DNA of 21,984 nucleotides, from NCBI GenBank assembly GCA_947246775.1, contig CAMXTM010000002.1, positions 1 through 21,984 of the forward strand, given 5' to 3'. The notes beneath the pieces were generated by a model. The model was not told where the DNA came from. It made no database searches and was given only the letters and a program-made list of their open reading frames with translations. The stretch is from an uncultured Clostridium sp. (GTDB lineage Bacteria; Bacillota; Clostridia; Lachnospirales; Anaerotignaceae). Both the position numbers and the translations under genes were made by a program. Positions 1 through 9,035 of this stretch are shown one piece after another. Numbering within the stretch: position 1 is the stretch's first letter; each line of letters starts with the position of its first letter.

Positions 1-4
1 CCAT
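1..4 (-). CDS. Start codon of a gene that runs out of the window
   Basis: On the minus strand an ATG lies at positions 4-2, preceded at 15-11 by an AGGAG ribosome site with a 6-base spacer. This looks like the beginning of a gene that continues to the left of the window. Nothing can be said about its product. A terminator for the upstream FMN-binding gene lies at 51-86, so it may be a separate transcript. Confidence 0.35.
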
Positions 5-45
5 TATATTCTCCTGTCCTATAAAATAGCACTACATTTTTTTGT

Positions 46-86
46 AAATAAAAAAGGATTACACATAATTGATTCGTGTATAATCC
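46..86 (-). terminator. Intrinsic terminator after the FMN-binding lipoprotein gene
   Basis: On the minus strand a stem formed by 86-76 and 64-56 (GGATTATACAC against GTGTAATCC, with a two-base bulge) is followed by a T-rich run at 55-46. It lies 19 bp past the stop codon of the lipoprotein gene and closes the MCP-lipoprotein transcript. Confidence 0.75.
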
Positions 87-104
87 CTTCTTACTTTCTC
101 TACT

Positions 105-551
105 CTAATTTGCTATCGGTGATGTTACTACTGCTACAGAAGAATCCCCTGCTTTTGCTTTTTCCAGTACTGCCTCTACCAACAGTTTGAAATTTTCTCC
201 AGATTCTGTTGCTCCAGAAATCATATCTATATCAGATGACTGTTTTTGCAAAAGCTGTGTCGCATACGCTCTTGTATAATGGTTTGGATACGTTCCATAA
301 GTAGGATTCATTACTCTCATATAGGCTATATCCCACGACTTTATAAAGCCTGTTGGTGTTGTTGCGTTATACTCTACTGTGATAATCTCCCCATTGCTTA
401 CACAAATTGTTACAAACTCTTGCCAGCCAAAGTTATAACCATCTATATGTGCTGTATAATAGCCATCTTTTAGTTCTTGCTCTTTTCCGCAGCTACTCAA
501 AGAAAACAGCATGACTATTGTCAATAAAATTACTATTATTTTTTTCATCAT
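105..551 (-). CDS. FMN-binding domain lipoprotein, probably flavinylated
   Basis: A 148-residue secreted lipoprotein. The signal peptide (residues 1-20) ends in a lipobox with Cys21. The rest resembles a single FMN-binding (FMN_bind) domain, as in RnfG/NqrC and extracellular flavoproteins: it begins with a DGYY segment near residue 29 and ends with DMISGAT at 109-115. DxxSGAT is the motif that ApbE-type transferases use to attach FMN covalently to the Thr, so Thr115 is the likely site. The start is the first of two adjacent ATGs, 7 bases after AGGGAG. It lies 13 bp after the stop of the upstream chemoreceptor gene, with no terminator between, so the two are probably co-transcribed. A role in electron transfer outside the membrane is inference; no apbE or rnf gene is visible. 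Confidence 0.8.
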   Translation of the reverse strand: MMKKIIVILLTIVMLFSLSSCGKEQELKDGYYTAHIDGYNFGWQEFVTICVSNGEIITVEYNATTPTGFIKSWDIAYMRVMNPTYGTYPNHYTRAYATQLLQKQSSDIDMISGATESGENFKLLVEAVLEKAKAGDSSVAVVTSPIAN

Positions 552-564
552 ACCATCTCTCCCT

Positions 565-2553
565 TTATTTTACATAATGGTCTTTTGTTTGAAATCTTTC
601 TACCATTTTTTGAAGCATTACCGCCTGCTGAGCAAGCTCATCAATCGAATTTGCACTATCGGTACTTACTGTCAAATTCTTTGATGCCATATTAGATATG
701 GACTCTACTGCATATGCTACATTTTCTAACGCAACCATTTCACTCTCTACAGAAACTAACAACTTATCTGTAATATCTGCAATCTGTTGTGATATCGTTG
801 CAATATCATTCATAGACACTGATGTCTCATCTGCTACTCTTACACCTACATCAATCGCTGCCGCAGAATTTTTTATAATATTCGCTGTATATTTTGCAAA
901 ATCAGAACTCTTTCCAGCAAGATTCCTTACCTCATCCGCTACAACAGAAAAGCCTTTTCCTGCCTCTCCTGCACGTGCTGCTTCTATTGAGGCATTGATT
1001 GCCAATATATTTGTCTGAAATGCAATATCTTCCATAAATCCTGTTGTTTTACTAATTTCTTCTTCACTATTTCTAATATCAGCCATCGCCTTTAAAAGCG
1101 CTTTCATATGTGCTATGCCCTCTTCCAGCTTTTGCTCTACTCCAGTTGTTAAATCTTTTGTGTCTTTTGCATTTTCATCTACTGCTATAATGCTCTCTGA
1201 AATCTCATTCGATTCTTTTATCAATTTCTCTATAGAGCCAGACTGTTCTTCACTAGCACTACGCACTTGCCTTGCATCTCCTGATACTGCTAAAGCTGCT
1301 GTAGACAACATATTCGCTGCTGATTTTATTTCCGCAATCATTTCATTTAAAAAGTCTATAATATGGTTTGTAGACTCCTTTAATACTACAAAATCTCCCG
1401 TAAAATCTTCTTTTACTTCTACATTCAAATCGCCTTGTGACACAGACATCAAAACTTCTCTCAATTCCATAATATACGTTCTAATATCTTGTATGCTATA
1501 CTCCAACGCAACAGACAATTCCTCTACTTCGTCCCCTGTTTGCAGTACCTCTACTGGGCTTGCAATATCCCCTTTTGCTAATTTTTGTATTCTCTCTTTT
1601 ACACTTCCAATAGAACGTGAAATTTTATTCGCTACTACACTCGCTATTATTGCAACTATAATACAACACACTATCGCTACCACAATATTAACCACTATCG
1701 CATGACGCTCTATTGCTGCAAATTCTTTATGTGGCATAAAAATTGCCATATACCAATTTGTTCCCCTTACTGGAGTATACGATACAAATTGCTGCTCTCC
1801 ATTGATTCTAACATTTTTAATATTCGTTTCTCCTGTATACATATTTTCAAACAATGTCATCAATTTTTCATTTCCTGTATACATTTGTGAAACATTTGTA
1901 TTACTTTGCACTATCTCTTTATCTGGGTGTGCCATAATCGTACCCTCTCTATTGACGATGACTGCATAGCCACTATAGCCAATATGCAAATTACTTAACA
2001 CATCATTCAATACATCGTATTTATAACTACCTACAACGTAGTACATTATCTCACTATCCCCTGACAGCACTGGCGTTCCTACTACTATCTGTAGCTGCCC
2101 ATCAACATACTCTACATCATTGACTACCAAATTTTTTGTCTGTTCCATGCCCTCAAACAATTTCGTAGTGCTAATGTCTTTTGGGCTATTCTCTCCGCCA
2201 AAATAATATTTACCCTCAGGCGTATAGGCAGACAGCCACACAAATTCTATACCAGAACTAAAATCTGTCAGCACTTGCTCCTTTTGCTCTATTGTTGTCT
2301 CTGTACTATGTAATATTTCATTATCAGAAACAGTAAAGATTCTATCCGCTAACATATGCAGATTTCCTTCTACCGTTTGGGAAGAAATTTTTGTCAGTGG
2401 TTTTAACAGTCCTTCTGCTAATGTAGTTGTTAATGTACTAATACCATACATTGTTACTATCGCTGTAAAAGCTGCTACACAAAGTACTCCAATTATCGCC
2501 GTAGCCATAATCTTAGTTTTGATACTTCTTCTTTTTAACTTCTCTTTCAACAT
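565..2553 (-). CDS. Methyl-accepting chemotaxis protein with dCache-like sensor
   Basis: A 662-residue membrane chemoreceptor. TM1 is at about 13-36, followed by an extracellular sensor (37-285) with the pattern of a double Cache domain (the segment near 195-218 contains GTIMAHPD), TM2 at about 286-308, a HAMP domain (306-358), a second HAMP-like segment (359-410, containing QGDLNVEV) and the cytoplasmic signalling domain. The highly conserved hairpin tip that contacts CheA and CheW is at about 508-545 ([19 protein letters not shown], then [10 protein letters not shown]). The start is fixed by GAGGGGAG just upstream of ATG. Ligand unknown; double Cache sensors usually bind small molecules such as amino acids or organic acids. 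It precedes the FMN lipoprotein gene in one probable transcript. Its own promoter is not obvious, and a terminator hairpin separates it from the next receptor. Confidence 0.93.
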   Translation of the reverse strand: MLKEKLKRRSIKTKIMATAIIGVLCVAAFTAIVTMYGISTLTTTLAEGLLKPLTKISSQTVEGNLHMLADRIFTVSDNEILHSTETTIEQKEQVLTDFSSGIEFVWLSAYTPEGKYYFGGENSPKDISTTKLFEGMEQTKNLVVNDVEYVDGQLQIVVGTPVLSGDSEIMYYVVGSYKYDVLNDVLSNLHIGYSGYAVIVNREGTIMAHPDKEIVQSNTNVSQMYTGNEKLMTLFENMYTGETNIKNVRINGEQQFVSYTPVRGTNWYMAIFMPHKEFAAIERHAIVVNIVVAIVCCIIVAIIASVVANKISRSIGSVKERIQKLAKGDIASPVEVLQTGDEVEELSVALEYSIQDIRTYIMELREVLMSVSQGDLNVEVKEDFTGDFVVLKESTNHIIDFLNEMIAEIKSAANMLSTAALAVSGDARQVRSASEEQSGSIEKLIKESNEISESIIAVDENAKDTKDLTTGVEQKLEEGIAHMKALLKAMADIRNSEEEISKTTGFMEDIAFQTNILAINASIEAARAGEAGKGFSVVADEVRNLAGKSSDFAKYTANIIKNSAAAIDVGVRVADETSVSMNDIATISQQIADITDKLLVSVESEMVALENVAYAVESISNMASKNLTVSTDSANSIDELAQQAVMLQKMVERFQTKDHYVK

Positions 2554-2578
2554 TAACTCCCCTCTTCCCTACCATATA

Positions 2579-2620
2579 TAATAAAAGCAGTGCAGAATAT
2601 CATTTTTCCGCACTGCTTCT
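2579..2620 (-). terminator. Terminator between the two chemoreceptor genes
   Basis: GCAGTGC at 2616-2610 pairs with GCACTGC at 2593-2587 on the minus strand, followed by TTTTATTAT. It lies 7-40 bp after the stop of the 4HB-type receptor gene. The downstream receptor has no clear promoter of its own, so some readthrough is likely. Confidence 0.75.
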
Positions 2621-2626
2621 GCTTTT

Positions 2627-4411
2627 TTAATATTTACTATCAAAATGGTTTTCTTCAAAGTTATAATCCATATTTACACTATCATAATCTACTGGTTGGT
2701 ATACCATTGTATCTCCCATGGAGGAAGAGCCACCTTTTAATTTGAATTGTCCTATCAATGACTTCAACATTTCTGATTGACTTGACAACTCTTCACTCGC
2801 TGCTGCACTTTCTTCTGCTGTTGCAGAGTTTGTTTGAATTACTGCTGATATTTGTTCCATACCAAGTGTTACTTGGCTAATTGCAGCCGCTTGGTCATTA
2901 GACGCTTTTGTGATTCTACTAATAATGCTTGCTACTTCTTGTACACCCTCAACAACAGAATTTAATGACTCTGCTGTTTCGTTTGCAATTTCTTCACCAT
3001 TTTTTACCGCTCTAATAGAGTTTTCAATTAACATTGCTGTATTTTTAGATGCTTCCGCACTTCTACCTGCCAATGTTCTTACTTCATCTGCTACTACTGC
3101 AAAACCTTTTCCTGCTGCGCCTGCTCTCGCTGCTTCTACTGCCGCATTTAATGCAAGTATATTTGTCTGGAACGCAATGTCTTCAATCGTTTTAATGATT
3201 TTTCCGATTTCACTAGAAGAACTACTAATATCTTCCATTGCTGACAACATATTTTTCATTCTATCGCTACTTTCAGATGCTTCATTCTCTACCTGTCCTG
3301 TTCTATTATTTGCATCATTCGCATTTTGCGCATTTTGTGATACCTGATTTGATATTTCTGTAATTGTTGCGGAAAGTTCTTCTACAGAACTTGCTTGCTC
3401 TGTTGTTCCTTGTGAAAGCGCTTGCGCTCCACTAGATACCTGTGATGCACCACTTGAAACTTGTACAGAAGATTCTGCTACGGTATGCAAAGTCTCTGAC
3501 ATTCTATCCATAAATTTCAAAATAGAAGCCTGTATGCTCGCAAAGTCTCCCTTAAAGTCACTTCCTGTACTCTCAATTGTAAAGTCTCCATCAGACATTC
3601 TATGCATCGCTGTATCAATTCTTGTAATATAATCCTCTAATATTTCAATACAGCCTCTTACACTATTTGCCATTTCTCCAAATTCATCTTTAGATTGATA
3701 CTCTACTGTTGTATGTATATTTCCTTTTGCCATCTCATTCATTGCATACAATACTTCATTCAATGGTGTTAATATCATACGGCTCAAAGTTGCTACAATT
3801 ACCATAGCAATAATAATTGAAACAATCAAGATTGCAGCAATCAAGCAATAAACTCTTTTTGTTACATTTTCTGAATCTTCCATTTGTTTCTGTATAATAT
3901 CATTTTGTGAATTGACCATCGTATTTAATGTGCTTTCTGCTTCATCTAATGCAGACTGATATTCATTCTTATACATCTCATACGCTTGCGCATTCAATTC
4001 TAGGTCATCTGCTGATGTTAAAGAAGAAATTTGAGCGCCTATACTGGATATTTTACTCACTGAACTCTCTAGTGAGGTAAACATACTAGCATCTACCCTT
4101 GCCGTTTGTTTATACAAAGCAATAATATCACTGATTGCCGCTGTATCTTCTGTTACACTCTGCAATCTCTGTGAAATTAAATTAGGTTCTGTTTCTATGA
4201 TTGCGCTTAACATATCAACTTGCACTTTTTCCAACTGTGTTTGTATTTGTTGAGCATATTTTGTATTTGGTACTGCTCTTTGTGTAAAAATTCCTACTTG
4301 GTCATTTACATGCCCTATACTAATAAAAGCGGTAATACCCAATACAAGCGTTGCAATCACTATGATTGCTAAACTAACAAGCAGTTTCATTCTTACTCTT
4401 AAATTTTTCAT
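2627..4411 (-). CDS. Methyl-accepting chemotaxis protein with four-helix-bundle sensor
   Basis: A 594-residue chemoreceptor. TM1 is at 9-31. The extracellular part (about 35-185) is all-helical without Cache motifs, fitting the 4HB_MCP class. TM2 is at 187-209 and HAMP at about 208-262. The methylation and signalling domain occupies about 300-557 with the tip at 405-445 ([20 protein letters not shown], then [16 protein letters not shown]). A hydrophilic tail of about 35 residues follows and ends in FDSKY. This is not the classic NWETF CheR tether, though an acidic-aromatic tail could serve a similar role. GGAGGA lies 8 bases before the ATG. It differs from the adjacent receptor in sensor type, so the two probably detect different signals. 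Confidence 0.93.
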   Translation of the reverse strand: MKNLRVRMKLLVSLAIIVIATLVLGITAFISIGHVNDQVGIFTQRAVPNTKYAQQIQTQLEKVQVDMLSAIIETEPNLISQRLQSVTEDTAAISDIIALYKQTARVDASMFTSLESSVSKISSIGAQISSLTSADDLELNAQAYEMYKNEYQSALDEAESTLNTMVNSQNDIIQKQMEDSENVTKRVYCLIAAILIVSIIIAMVIVATLSRMILTPLNEVLYAMNEMAKGNIHTTVEYQSKDEFGEMANSVRGCIEILEDYITRIDTAMHRMSDGDFTIESTGSDFKGDFASIQASILKFMDRMSETLHTVAESSVQVSSGASQVSSGAQALSQGTTEQASSVEELSATITEISNQVSQNAQNANDANNRTGQVENEASESSDRMKNMLSAMEDISSSSSEIGKIIKTIEDIAFQTNILALNAAVEAARAGAAGKGFAVVADEVRTLAGRSAEASKNTAMLIENSIRAVKNGEEIANETAESLNSVVEGVQEVASIISRITKASNDQAAAISQVTLGMEQISAVIQTNSATAEESAAASEELSSQSEMLKSLIGQFKLKGGSSSMGDTMVYQPVDYDSVNMDYNFEENHFDSKY

Positions 4412-4785
4412 AAACCGTTTCCTCCAAAATCTTTTTTATTTTAATTTACCCCTTTTTTTGACACCTAATCTTATTATTCCCCTCCTTTATACCATTGCAA
4501 CAAGCAAATTTATTCTTTCACATTATCTGCAAATGACAAATTTACTATTATATCTATTTTAATATATATATTCTACTAAAAACAATATCTTTTTTTGGAA
4601 ATAATCATTTTTTTGTATAAACAATACCCTATTTGTATTTTTATACCACTTTTTCCAACCCTTTTTCTATCTTTATTATGCAATATCTCTTTGTTTTATA
4701 ACATATACAATATAACACCTTATGACACCATAGTCAATATGATTCCATTAAACCAAAAAAATTACGTGATATTTTTTTCTCAAAT

Positions 4786-4824
4786 GAAAAAGCAGTATCT
4801 CCTTTTGATAAAAAAGATACCGCT
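4786..4824 (-). terminator. Terminator-like hairpin downstream of abrB
   Basis: On the minus strand AGCGGTATCT (4824-4815) pairs with AGATACTGCT (4800-4791), ten pairs with one G-U, followed by TTTTT. It faces the abrB transcript but lies about 207 bp past the abrB stop, with another hairpin between. It could be a back-up terminator or the end of a lost gene. Confidence 0.6.
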
Positions 4825-4931
4825 CAGACTGTCGACAAACCTCATTTCACTGCAAAATGCAATGGTTTGAATATTACAAATTGTTTACACAATCCCACAA
4901 TCATAAAATTACTTACCTACATGAGAAAAGC

Positions 4932-4954
4932 AAAAATTCTATAACAGAATTTTT
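4932..4954 (-). terminator. AT-rich hairpin after abrB, possible bidirectional terminator
   Basis: AAAAATTCT and AGAATTTTT form a perfect 9-bp inverted repeat with a 5-base loop, 78 bp after the abrB stop. The T-run is part of the 3' arm and continues as GCTTTT on the minus strand. The stem is weak because it is AT-rich. Confidence 0.5.
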
Positions 4955-5031
4955 ACTCAATTACTCTATTTCGGTAAGCCAAATTTCTTTGAATGTCTTA
5001 TACACTCAATTTAGTGGAAAAGAACACAGGC

Positions 5032-5295
5032 TTATTCTATTACTCTCAAGCCTGCAAGTGCTGCCATCTCTTTTATAGAGCTTTTTGCTACTTTTTTACC
5101 TTTGTAATCAATTAAATCGTCCATTGCACCTGTAAAAACATCAGCAGGCTCATATTTTTTTAGTATTACTTTTTCATCATCTACAAAAATTTCTAAAGAA
5201 TCCTTTTCTTTGATGTTTAATACCCGTCGCAGTTCAATAGGTAGCACAACTCGTCCCAATTCATCTACTTTTCTTACAATTCCTGTTGATTTCAT
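5032..5295 (-). CDS. abrB: AbrB/SpoVT-family transition-state regulator
   Basis: An 87-residue protein whose N-terminal 50 residues are a classic AbrB swapped-hairpin DNA-binding domain: MKSTGIVRKVDELGR, then LPIELRRVLNI and KDSLEIFVDDEKVILKKYEP. Such proteins act as dimers or tetramers repressing post-exponential genes. The C-terminal 37 residues lack the paired cysteines found in many clostridial AbrB paralogs. The ATG at 5295 is chosen: GGAGG lies 10 bases upstream. A TTG two codons earlier would have only a 4-base spacer, although some relatives are annotated with an extra N-terminal residue pair. A strong promoter lies at 5352-5380. It diverges from spmA; control of spmAB by this protein is plausible but not shown. 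Confidence 0.9.
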   Translation of the reverse strand: MKSTGIVRKVDELGRVVLPIELRRVLNIKEKDSLEIFVDDEKVILKKYEPADVFTGAMDDLIDYKGKKVAKSSIKEMAALAGLRVIE

Positions 5296-5351
5296 ATTCA
5301 AAAATCCTCCCGAATAGCACTGTTAATGTTTTTTATATACCTATTTATTTG

Positions 5352-5380
5352 AATATAACACATTTGTCAAACAATGTCAA
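5352..5380 (-). promoter_or_regulatory. Sigma-A-type promoter for abrB
   Basis: On the minus strand TTGACA (5380-5375), a 17-bp spacer and TATATT (5357-5352). Transcription would begin near 5345, giving a leader of about 50 bases. The spacer contains TTGTTTGACAA, a small inverted repeat that could be an operator; AbrB proteins commonly control their own genes, but the site is inference. Confidence 0.8.
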
Positions 5381-5477
5381 CTTTTAAAAAAACACAAACA
5401 AATATCATTTATTTTTGTAGCAATTTTTTAAATAATACAGAATATATTACTATAAGACAAGGAAAGGATTGGTAAGT

Positions 5478-6056
5478 ATGTTAAATTTTATCTGGGTATT
5501 TTGTATCCTATTTGGTATCTTATTCGCTTTAATCACAGGTGAAATGAATTCTGTTTCTCAAGCTGTACTCTCTGGCGGCAGAGATGCTGTCAATCTTGCC
5601 ATTACTATGGCTGGTGTTGTCGCAACTTGGAGCGGTATTATGAAAATTGCTGAAAAAGGTGGTTTGATTTCTTCCCTCTCTAACCGCTTTGCTCCTGTAT
5701 TACATTTTCTTTTTCCCGAAATTCCCAAAAAAAGCAAAGCTTTACAATACATATCAGCAAACTTTATTGCCAATTTTTTAGGCTTAGGCTGGGCAGCTAC
5801 CCCCGCTGGCATACTCGCTATGAAAGAATTACAAAAATACAACAAAAAAAAAGACACGGCAAGCAATGCTATGTGCATCTTTATGATTATCAATATGTCA
5901 TCTCTACAGCTTGTCACCATCAACATACTCGCCTACAGAACGCAATACGGTTCAGCAAATCCTGGCGAAATTATCGCCCCCAGTATTATCGCCACCCTTT
6001 TTTCTACATTAGTAGGCGTTTTTGTTGGCAAATTACTAGAGCGGAGGTGTAAATAA
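5478..6056 (+). CDS. spmA: Spore maturation protein A
   Basis: A 192-residue polytopic membrane protein with the features of SpmA: an N-terminal hydrophobic segment, a nucleoside-transporter-gate-like core (GGRDAVNLAITMAGVVATW), the strongly conserved NFLGLGWAATPAGILAMKEL near the middle and two C-terminal hydrophobic segments. With SpmB it promotes dehydration of the spore core, affecting heat resistance. The ATG at 5478 follows a GGAAAGG site; an in-frame TTG at 5469 overlaps that site and is rejected. Its stop codon is directly followed by the spmB start, so the pair is translationally coupled. It diverges from abrB. I did not find a convincing sigma-E or sigma-A promoter in the gap. Confidence 0.92.
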   Translation: MLNFIWVFCILFGILFALITGEMNSVSQAVLSGGRDAVNLAITMAGVVATWSGIMKIAEKGGLISSLSNRFAPVLHFLFPEIPKKSKALQYISANFIANFLGLGWAATPAGILAMKELQKYNKKKDTASNAMCIFMIINMSSLQLVTINILAYRTQYGSANPGEIIAPSIIATLFSTLVGVFVGKLLERRCK

Positions 6057-6590
6057 TTGTTATTTTTTTTATATCTCTCTGATTTTATTATCCCGATTAC
6101 CATCTTATTTATTGTGGTATTTGCTTGCATCAAAAAAGTAGACATCTATGATGCCTTTATTGAAGGCGCTTGGGACGGACTAAAAACTGTTGTAGACATC
6201 TTGCCTACTCTAATAGGACTTATGGTAGCAGTTGCTGTCTTACGCAGCAGCGGCTTTTTAGCCTTTTTAACAGAAGTATTAAAGCCTTTTGTACAGTGGA
6301 CTGGTTTCCCCGCTGAAATCATTCCTCTTAGCCTGATGCGTCTTGTGTCTTCTTCCGCTGCTACTGGGCTATTAGTGGACTTATTCACTACTTATGGCAC
6401 AGACTCCTTTATTGGCAGAATTTCTTCCGTTATGATGAGCTGCACAGAAACCGTATTTTATACGATGTCCGTATACTTTACTGCTGTTAAAGTTACAAAA
6501 ACACGCTTTACCTTAGCTGGCGCTATCGCCGCAAATATCGCAGGTATTGTCGCTGCCTATTACATCACTTTGCTACTCTTTGGTAAATAA
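6057..6590 (+). CDS. spmB: Spore maturation protein B
   Basis: A 177-residue membrane protein matching SpmB. It has an N-terminal hydrophobic helix, a conserved middle (AFIEGAWDGLKTVVDILPTL, then RSSGF), an SSAATGLLVD segment followed by YGTDSFIGR, and a C-terminal helix pair. It acts with SpmA in spore core dehydration. The start is the UUG at 6057-6059, immediately after the spmA stop codon, with GGAGG inside the last spmA codons 9 bases upstream. No in-frame ATG lies nearby: the next Met is deep in the protein, after the conserved start. The zero-gap UUG start implies reinitiation by ribosomes finishing spmA. Confidence 0.92.
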   Translation: MLFFLYLSDFIIPITILFIVVFACIKKVDIYDAFIEGAWDGLKTVVDILPTLIGLMVAVAVLRSSGFLAFLTEVLKPFVQWTGFPAEIIPLSLMRLVSSSAATGLLVDLFTTYGTDSFIGRISSVMMSCTETVFYTMSVYFTAVKVTKTRFTLAGAIAANIAGIVAAYYITLLLFGK

Positions 6591-6626
6591 ATAATAAAGG
6601 TGCTGATATGCTAATATCAACACCTT
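6591..6626 (-). terminator. Terminator between convergent spmB and the amino acid transporter operon
   Basis: A 13-bp stem with a 4-base loop spans 6597-6626. On the minus strand it pairs fully (one G-U) and is followed by TATTATTTATTT, so it mainly closes the transporter operon. On the plus strand it has one A-C mismatch and a poor T-run, and it may stop spmAB transcripts less well. Confidence 0.7.
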
Positions 6627-6670
6627 CATTACATAACATAAAACACTTTTTTCCTTAAATAAAGAATAAA

Positions 6671-6754
6671 GCATTGCCCCGCTTCGTTATAAAGCGAAGT
6701 ATAAAAAAATTGTCCCACTTATTTTATACCATACTATTCAGCAAAATGCAATGT
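6671..6754 (-). repeat. Nested inverted repeats downstream of the transporter operon
   Basis: GCATTGC at 6671-6677 can pair with GCAATG at 6749-6754, enclosing a smaller CTTCG/CGAAG hairpin at about 6680-6700. This could be a structured 3' end of the minus-strand transporter mRNA ahead of the terminator at 6597-6626. No function is known. Confidence 0.35.
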
Positions 6755-6755
6755 T

Positions 6756-7478
6756 TTACTCTCTCATATATTTCTCATATTCTTCCGCTGTCAGTTCTTC
6801 TGTTATTTTGCCCGACACCATAAAAAGCACCCTATCAGACACATCTCTTACGAATTTCTCATCATGGCTGATTATCAATACACCCATGCCTTCTTTTGCC
6901 AGCCCTCTTATGATTTTAATAATATCCAACACTAAGGCGGAATCTAACGCTGCTGTTGGCTCATCAAAACAGAGCAATTTTGGATTGGTTACACAACTCC
7001 TTGCTATGGCTACCCTTTGTTTTTGACCTCCCGAAAGAGAAAATGGCTTTTGCTGCATTTTATCGCCCATATCTAACTGCGTCAAGATTTCTTCCGCCTT
7101 TTGAAGTGCCTGCTGTTTTGGCATTTTATATACTTCTGTCAATGCTAATGTCACATTTTCTGCCACCGTCAAATGTGGAAATAAATGGTAATTTTGAAAC
7201 ACCATTCCCAAATCTTTTCTTACCTCAAAAAGCTGCTCTTTTGTCGCCCTTTTGATTGTGCCATTTTCCATAGAACATATGTATTTACCATTGATTTCAA
7301 TGCTACCTTTATCGCATTTTTCCAGTCCCGTAATACAGCGCAACACTGTTGTCTTTCCTGCACCACTTTTTCCTACCAGACTGACTACTTCTCCCGCTGA
7401 CACCTCAAAAGAAATATCTTGCAGTACTGTTACATTATCAAAGGATTTACAAAGTCCTTCCGCTTTCAAAAGCATCAT
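6756..7478 (-). CDS. Polar amino acid ABC transporter, ATP-binding protein
   Basis: A 240-residue ATPase of the GlnQ/HisP type that powers uptake with the adjacent permease. Visible motifs are Walker A GKSGAGKTT (36-44), a Q-loop (GMVFQNYHLFPHLT), signature LSGGQ (148-152), Walker B LLCFDEP (about 168-174), the D-loop after it and the switch His in ISHD. The start is the first of the ATG pair at 7478: GAGGAG, which overlaps the permease stop codon, lies 10 bases upstream. A longer frame from an ATG at 7496 overlaps that ribosome site and is rejected. It is last in a three-gene operon (binding protein, permease, ATPase). Substrate within the polar amino acids cannot be fixed from sequence. Confidence 0.93.
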   Translation of the reverse strand: MMLLKAEGLCKSFDNVTVLQDISFEVSAGEVVSLVGKSGAGKTTVLRCITGLEKCDKGSIEINGKYICSMENGTIKRATKEQLFEVRKDLGMVFQNYHLFPHLTVAENVTLALTEVYKMPKQQALQKAEEILTQLDMGDKMQQKPFSLSGGQKQRVAIARSCVTNPKLLCFDEPTAALDSALVLDIIKIIRGLAKEGMGVLIISHDEKFVRDVSDRVLFMVSGKITEELTAEEYEKYMRE

Positions 7479-7485
7479 CTTTTTT

Positions 7486-8133
7486 CTACTCCTCATACTG
7501 TACTTTTTTCTCTATTAACTCAAATAGTCTTGTTATCACATACGTCATAACCAAATAAAGCAAACCTGCGGCAACATAGGCAAGTAATGTATTGGCATCT
7601 CTACCGCCTGCTCCCTTTGCTACACGCAGTATATCATCTACTGCTACCACATATACCAGGGAAGTATCTTTTACCAAGGTAATGACTTCATTCCCTATCG
7701 CAGGCAAGGTTCTTTTTATCGCTTGCGGCAACAAAATAAAACGGTAAAACTGCCAAGTCTTAAAGCCTAATATATTTGCCGCTTCTCTTTGCCCTCTCTC
7801 AATAGACTGTATGCCAGAACGGAAGATTTCTCCAAAATATGCCGCATAGTTCAAGCCACAAGCCAAATATGCCGCTGGCAATCTATCAAATACAATTCCT
7901 ACTGAGGGCAAACCAAAAAAGACTAATGCTATTTGCAGCATAAGCGGTGTACCTCTCAGCACCCAAATATAAAACTTTGCTATGCTACAAACAATCTTAT
8001 TTTTCGATAGCCTACAAACTGCAACGACAATACCAAGTGGCAACGATATAATTAGTGTCATAACAAACACGCTTAATGTAGTGCCAAGCCCCCTTGATAC
8101 CTCTATCACATAACCAATCAATGATTGTAACAT
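7486..8133 (-). CDS. Polar amino acid ABC transporter, permease
   Basis: A 215-residue HisM/GlnP-type permease with about five membrane helices. The cytoplasmic coupling motif that docks on the ATPase is visible as AANILGFKTWQFYRFILLPQ (EAA loop). The N-terminal TLSVFVMTLIISLPLG and LRGTPLMLQI segments are typical of the family. The start is supported by GAGGTG 6 bases before the ATG. The stop codon lies inside the ribosome site region of the ATPase gene, so the two are translationally coupled. One permease gene suggests a homodimeric channel. Confidence 0.93.
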   Translation of the reverse strand: MLQSLIGYVIEVSRGLGTTLSVFVMTLIISLPLGIVVAVCRLSKNKIVCSIAKFYIWVLRGTPLMLQIALVFFGLPSVGIVFDRLPAAYLACGLNYAAYFGEIFRSGIQSIERGQREAANILGFKTWQFYRFILLPQAIKRTLPAIGNEVITLVKDTSLVYVVAVDDILRVAKGAGGRDANTLLAYVAAGLLYLVMTYVITRLFELIEKKVQYEE

Positions 8134-8146
8134 AAATTACACCTCA

Positions 8147-8983
8147 TTATTCCATAATAATGTCACTACCAAACCATTTTTCGGAAATTTCTTTTGTTGT
8201 TCCATTTTCTTTTAAAGTATCCAATGCTGCATTGAGTGCTTCCAAAAGTGCTGTATCCTCTTTTCTTACACCAATACCATACTGTTCTGTACCAAAGTCT
8301 TCATCTAATATTTTATATTTTTCTTCGCCTTTTTTAGAAACATAATAACGAATGATAACCTCATCTGCTACAACTGCATCTGTTCTACCTGATTCCAAAT
8401 CCATAAGACATTCATCATTTGTTGCAAATTGTCCTAAATCTTTAAAAGTATCAAATACTTCTGGTTTTGCATAAATTGCATCAATCGCACTAGATTCAGA
8501 CTGTGCTACAACAGACTTATCTTCCAAATCTGCTAATGTGTTAATATCAGAATCTGCCATTGTTACAACTACTTGTCTATTATTTAAATATGGTTGTGAA
8601 AATGCAACTTTTTCTTTTCTTTCTTCTGTAATAGTATAGCCATTCCAAATCATATCAATGTTTTTATTTGCTAATTCTGTTTCTTTCATGCCCCAGTCAA
8701 TTGGTTGTAATTCAAAAGGGATTCCCATTTCTTCACTCACTGCTTGAATTAACTCTACATCAACGCCAGAAAGGTTACCATCTTCATCTCTAAAGCCCAA
8801 AGGCGCAAATGTATCATCTAATCCTACTACAATTTTATCATAGCCTATTTCGCCACTATCTGCTGTTTGTTGTTCTCCCTCTGCTGGTTGCTGCTCCTCT
8901 GGTGCTGCACCGCCGCCGCAGGCTGCCATACCTAACATCATTACGCCTGCCATACAAATACTTAAAATTTTCTTTTTCATCAT
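8147..8983 (-). CDS. Polar amino acid ABC transporter, substrate-binding lipoprotein
   Basis: A 278-residue extracellular binding protein anchored by a lipidated Cys in GMAACGGG, followed by a low-complexity Glu/Gln/Pro linker. The mature part is a type II periplasmic-binding fold of the SBP_bac_3 family: IVVGLDDTFAPLGFRDEDG, then GVDVELIQAV, then MIWNGYTITEERKEKVAFS and the C-terminal EISEKWFGSD. The acidic and Arg positions of the amino acid site are kept, but the exact ligand is uncertain (glutamine, cystine or basic amino acids are all possible). Two adjacent ATGs follow GGGAGGA; the second, at 8980, has the more usual spacing. It is first in the operon, behind a strong promoter at 9036-9064. 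Confidence 0.92.
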   Translation of the reverse strand: MMKKKILSICMAGVMMLGMAACGGGAAPEEQQPAEGEQQTADSGEIGYDKIVVGLDDTFAPLGFRDEDGNLSGVDVELIQAVSEEMGIPFELQPIDWGMKETELANKNIDMIWNGYTITEERKEKVAFSQPYLNNRQVVVTMADSDINTLADLEDKSVVAQSESSAIDAIYAKPEVFDTFKDLGQFATNDECLMDLESGRTDAVVADEVIIRYYVSKKGEEKYKILDEDFGTEQYGIGVRKEDTALLEALNAALDTLKENGTTKEISEKWFGSDIIME

Positions 8984-9035
8984 TTCGTCCTCCCTAAATT
9001 TTTGGTTATCTATATTATCGTGTTATCACATTAGC

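Larger units (their letters stand above)
4412..5031. other. AT-rich intergenic region without a supported gene
   Basis: About 620 bp separate the chemoreceptor gene from abrB. Open frames on the plus strand here have no ribosome site, and their translations are low-complexity Ile/Leu/Phe/Tyr-rich strings, so I call none. The region should hold the promoter of the 4HB chemoreceptor, but I could not identify a convincing sigma-A or sigma-D site. Two minus-strand hairpins on the abrB side are listed separately. Confidence 0.6.

Noticed and set aside
4440..4530. Sigma-D-like (flagellar) promoter before the 4HB chemoreceptor
   Set aside because: A GCAGATAA element is present, but the TAAA box is at the wrong distance, so the match is not convincing.
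4595..5078. Two plus-strand open frames upstream of abrB
   Set aside because: No ribosome sites, low-complexity translations, and one overlaps the end of abrB and its terminators.
7479..7496. Longer start of the ABC ATPase at ATG 7496
   Set aside because: That ATG overlaps the GAGGAG ribosome site; the ATG at 7478 has a 10-base spacer and matches the family N-terminus.
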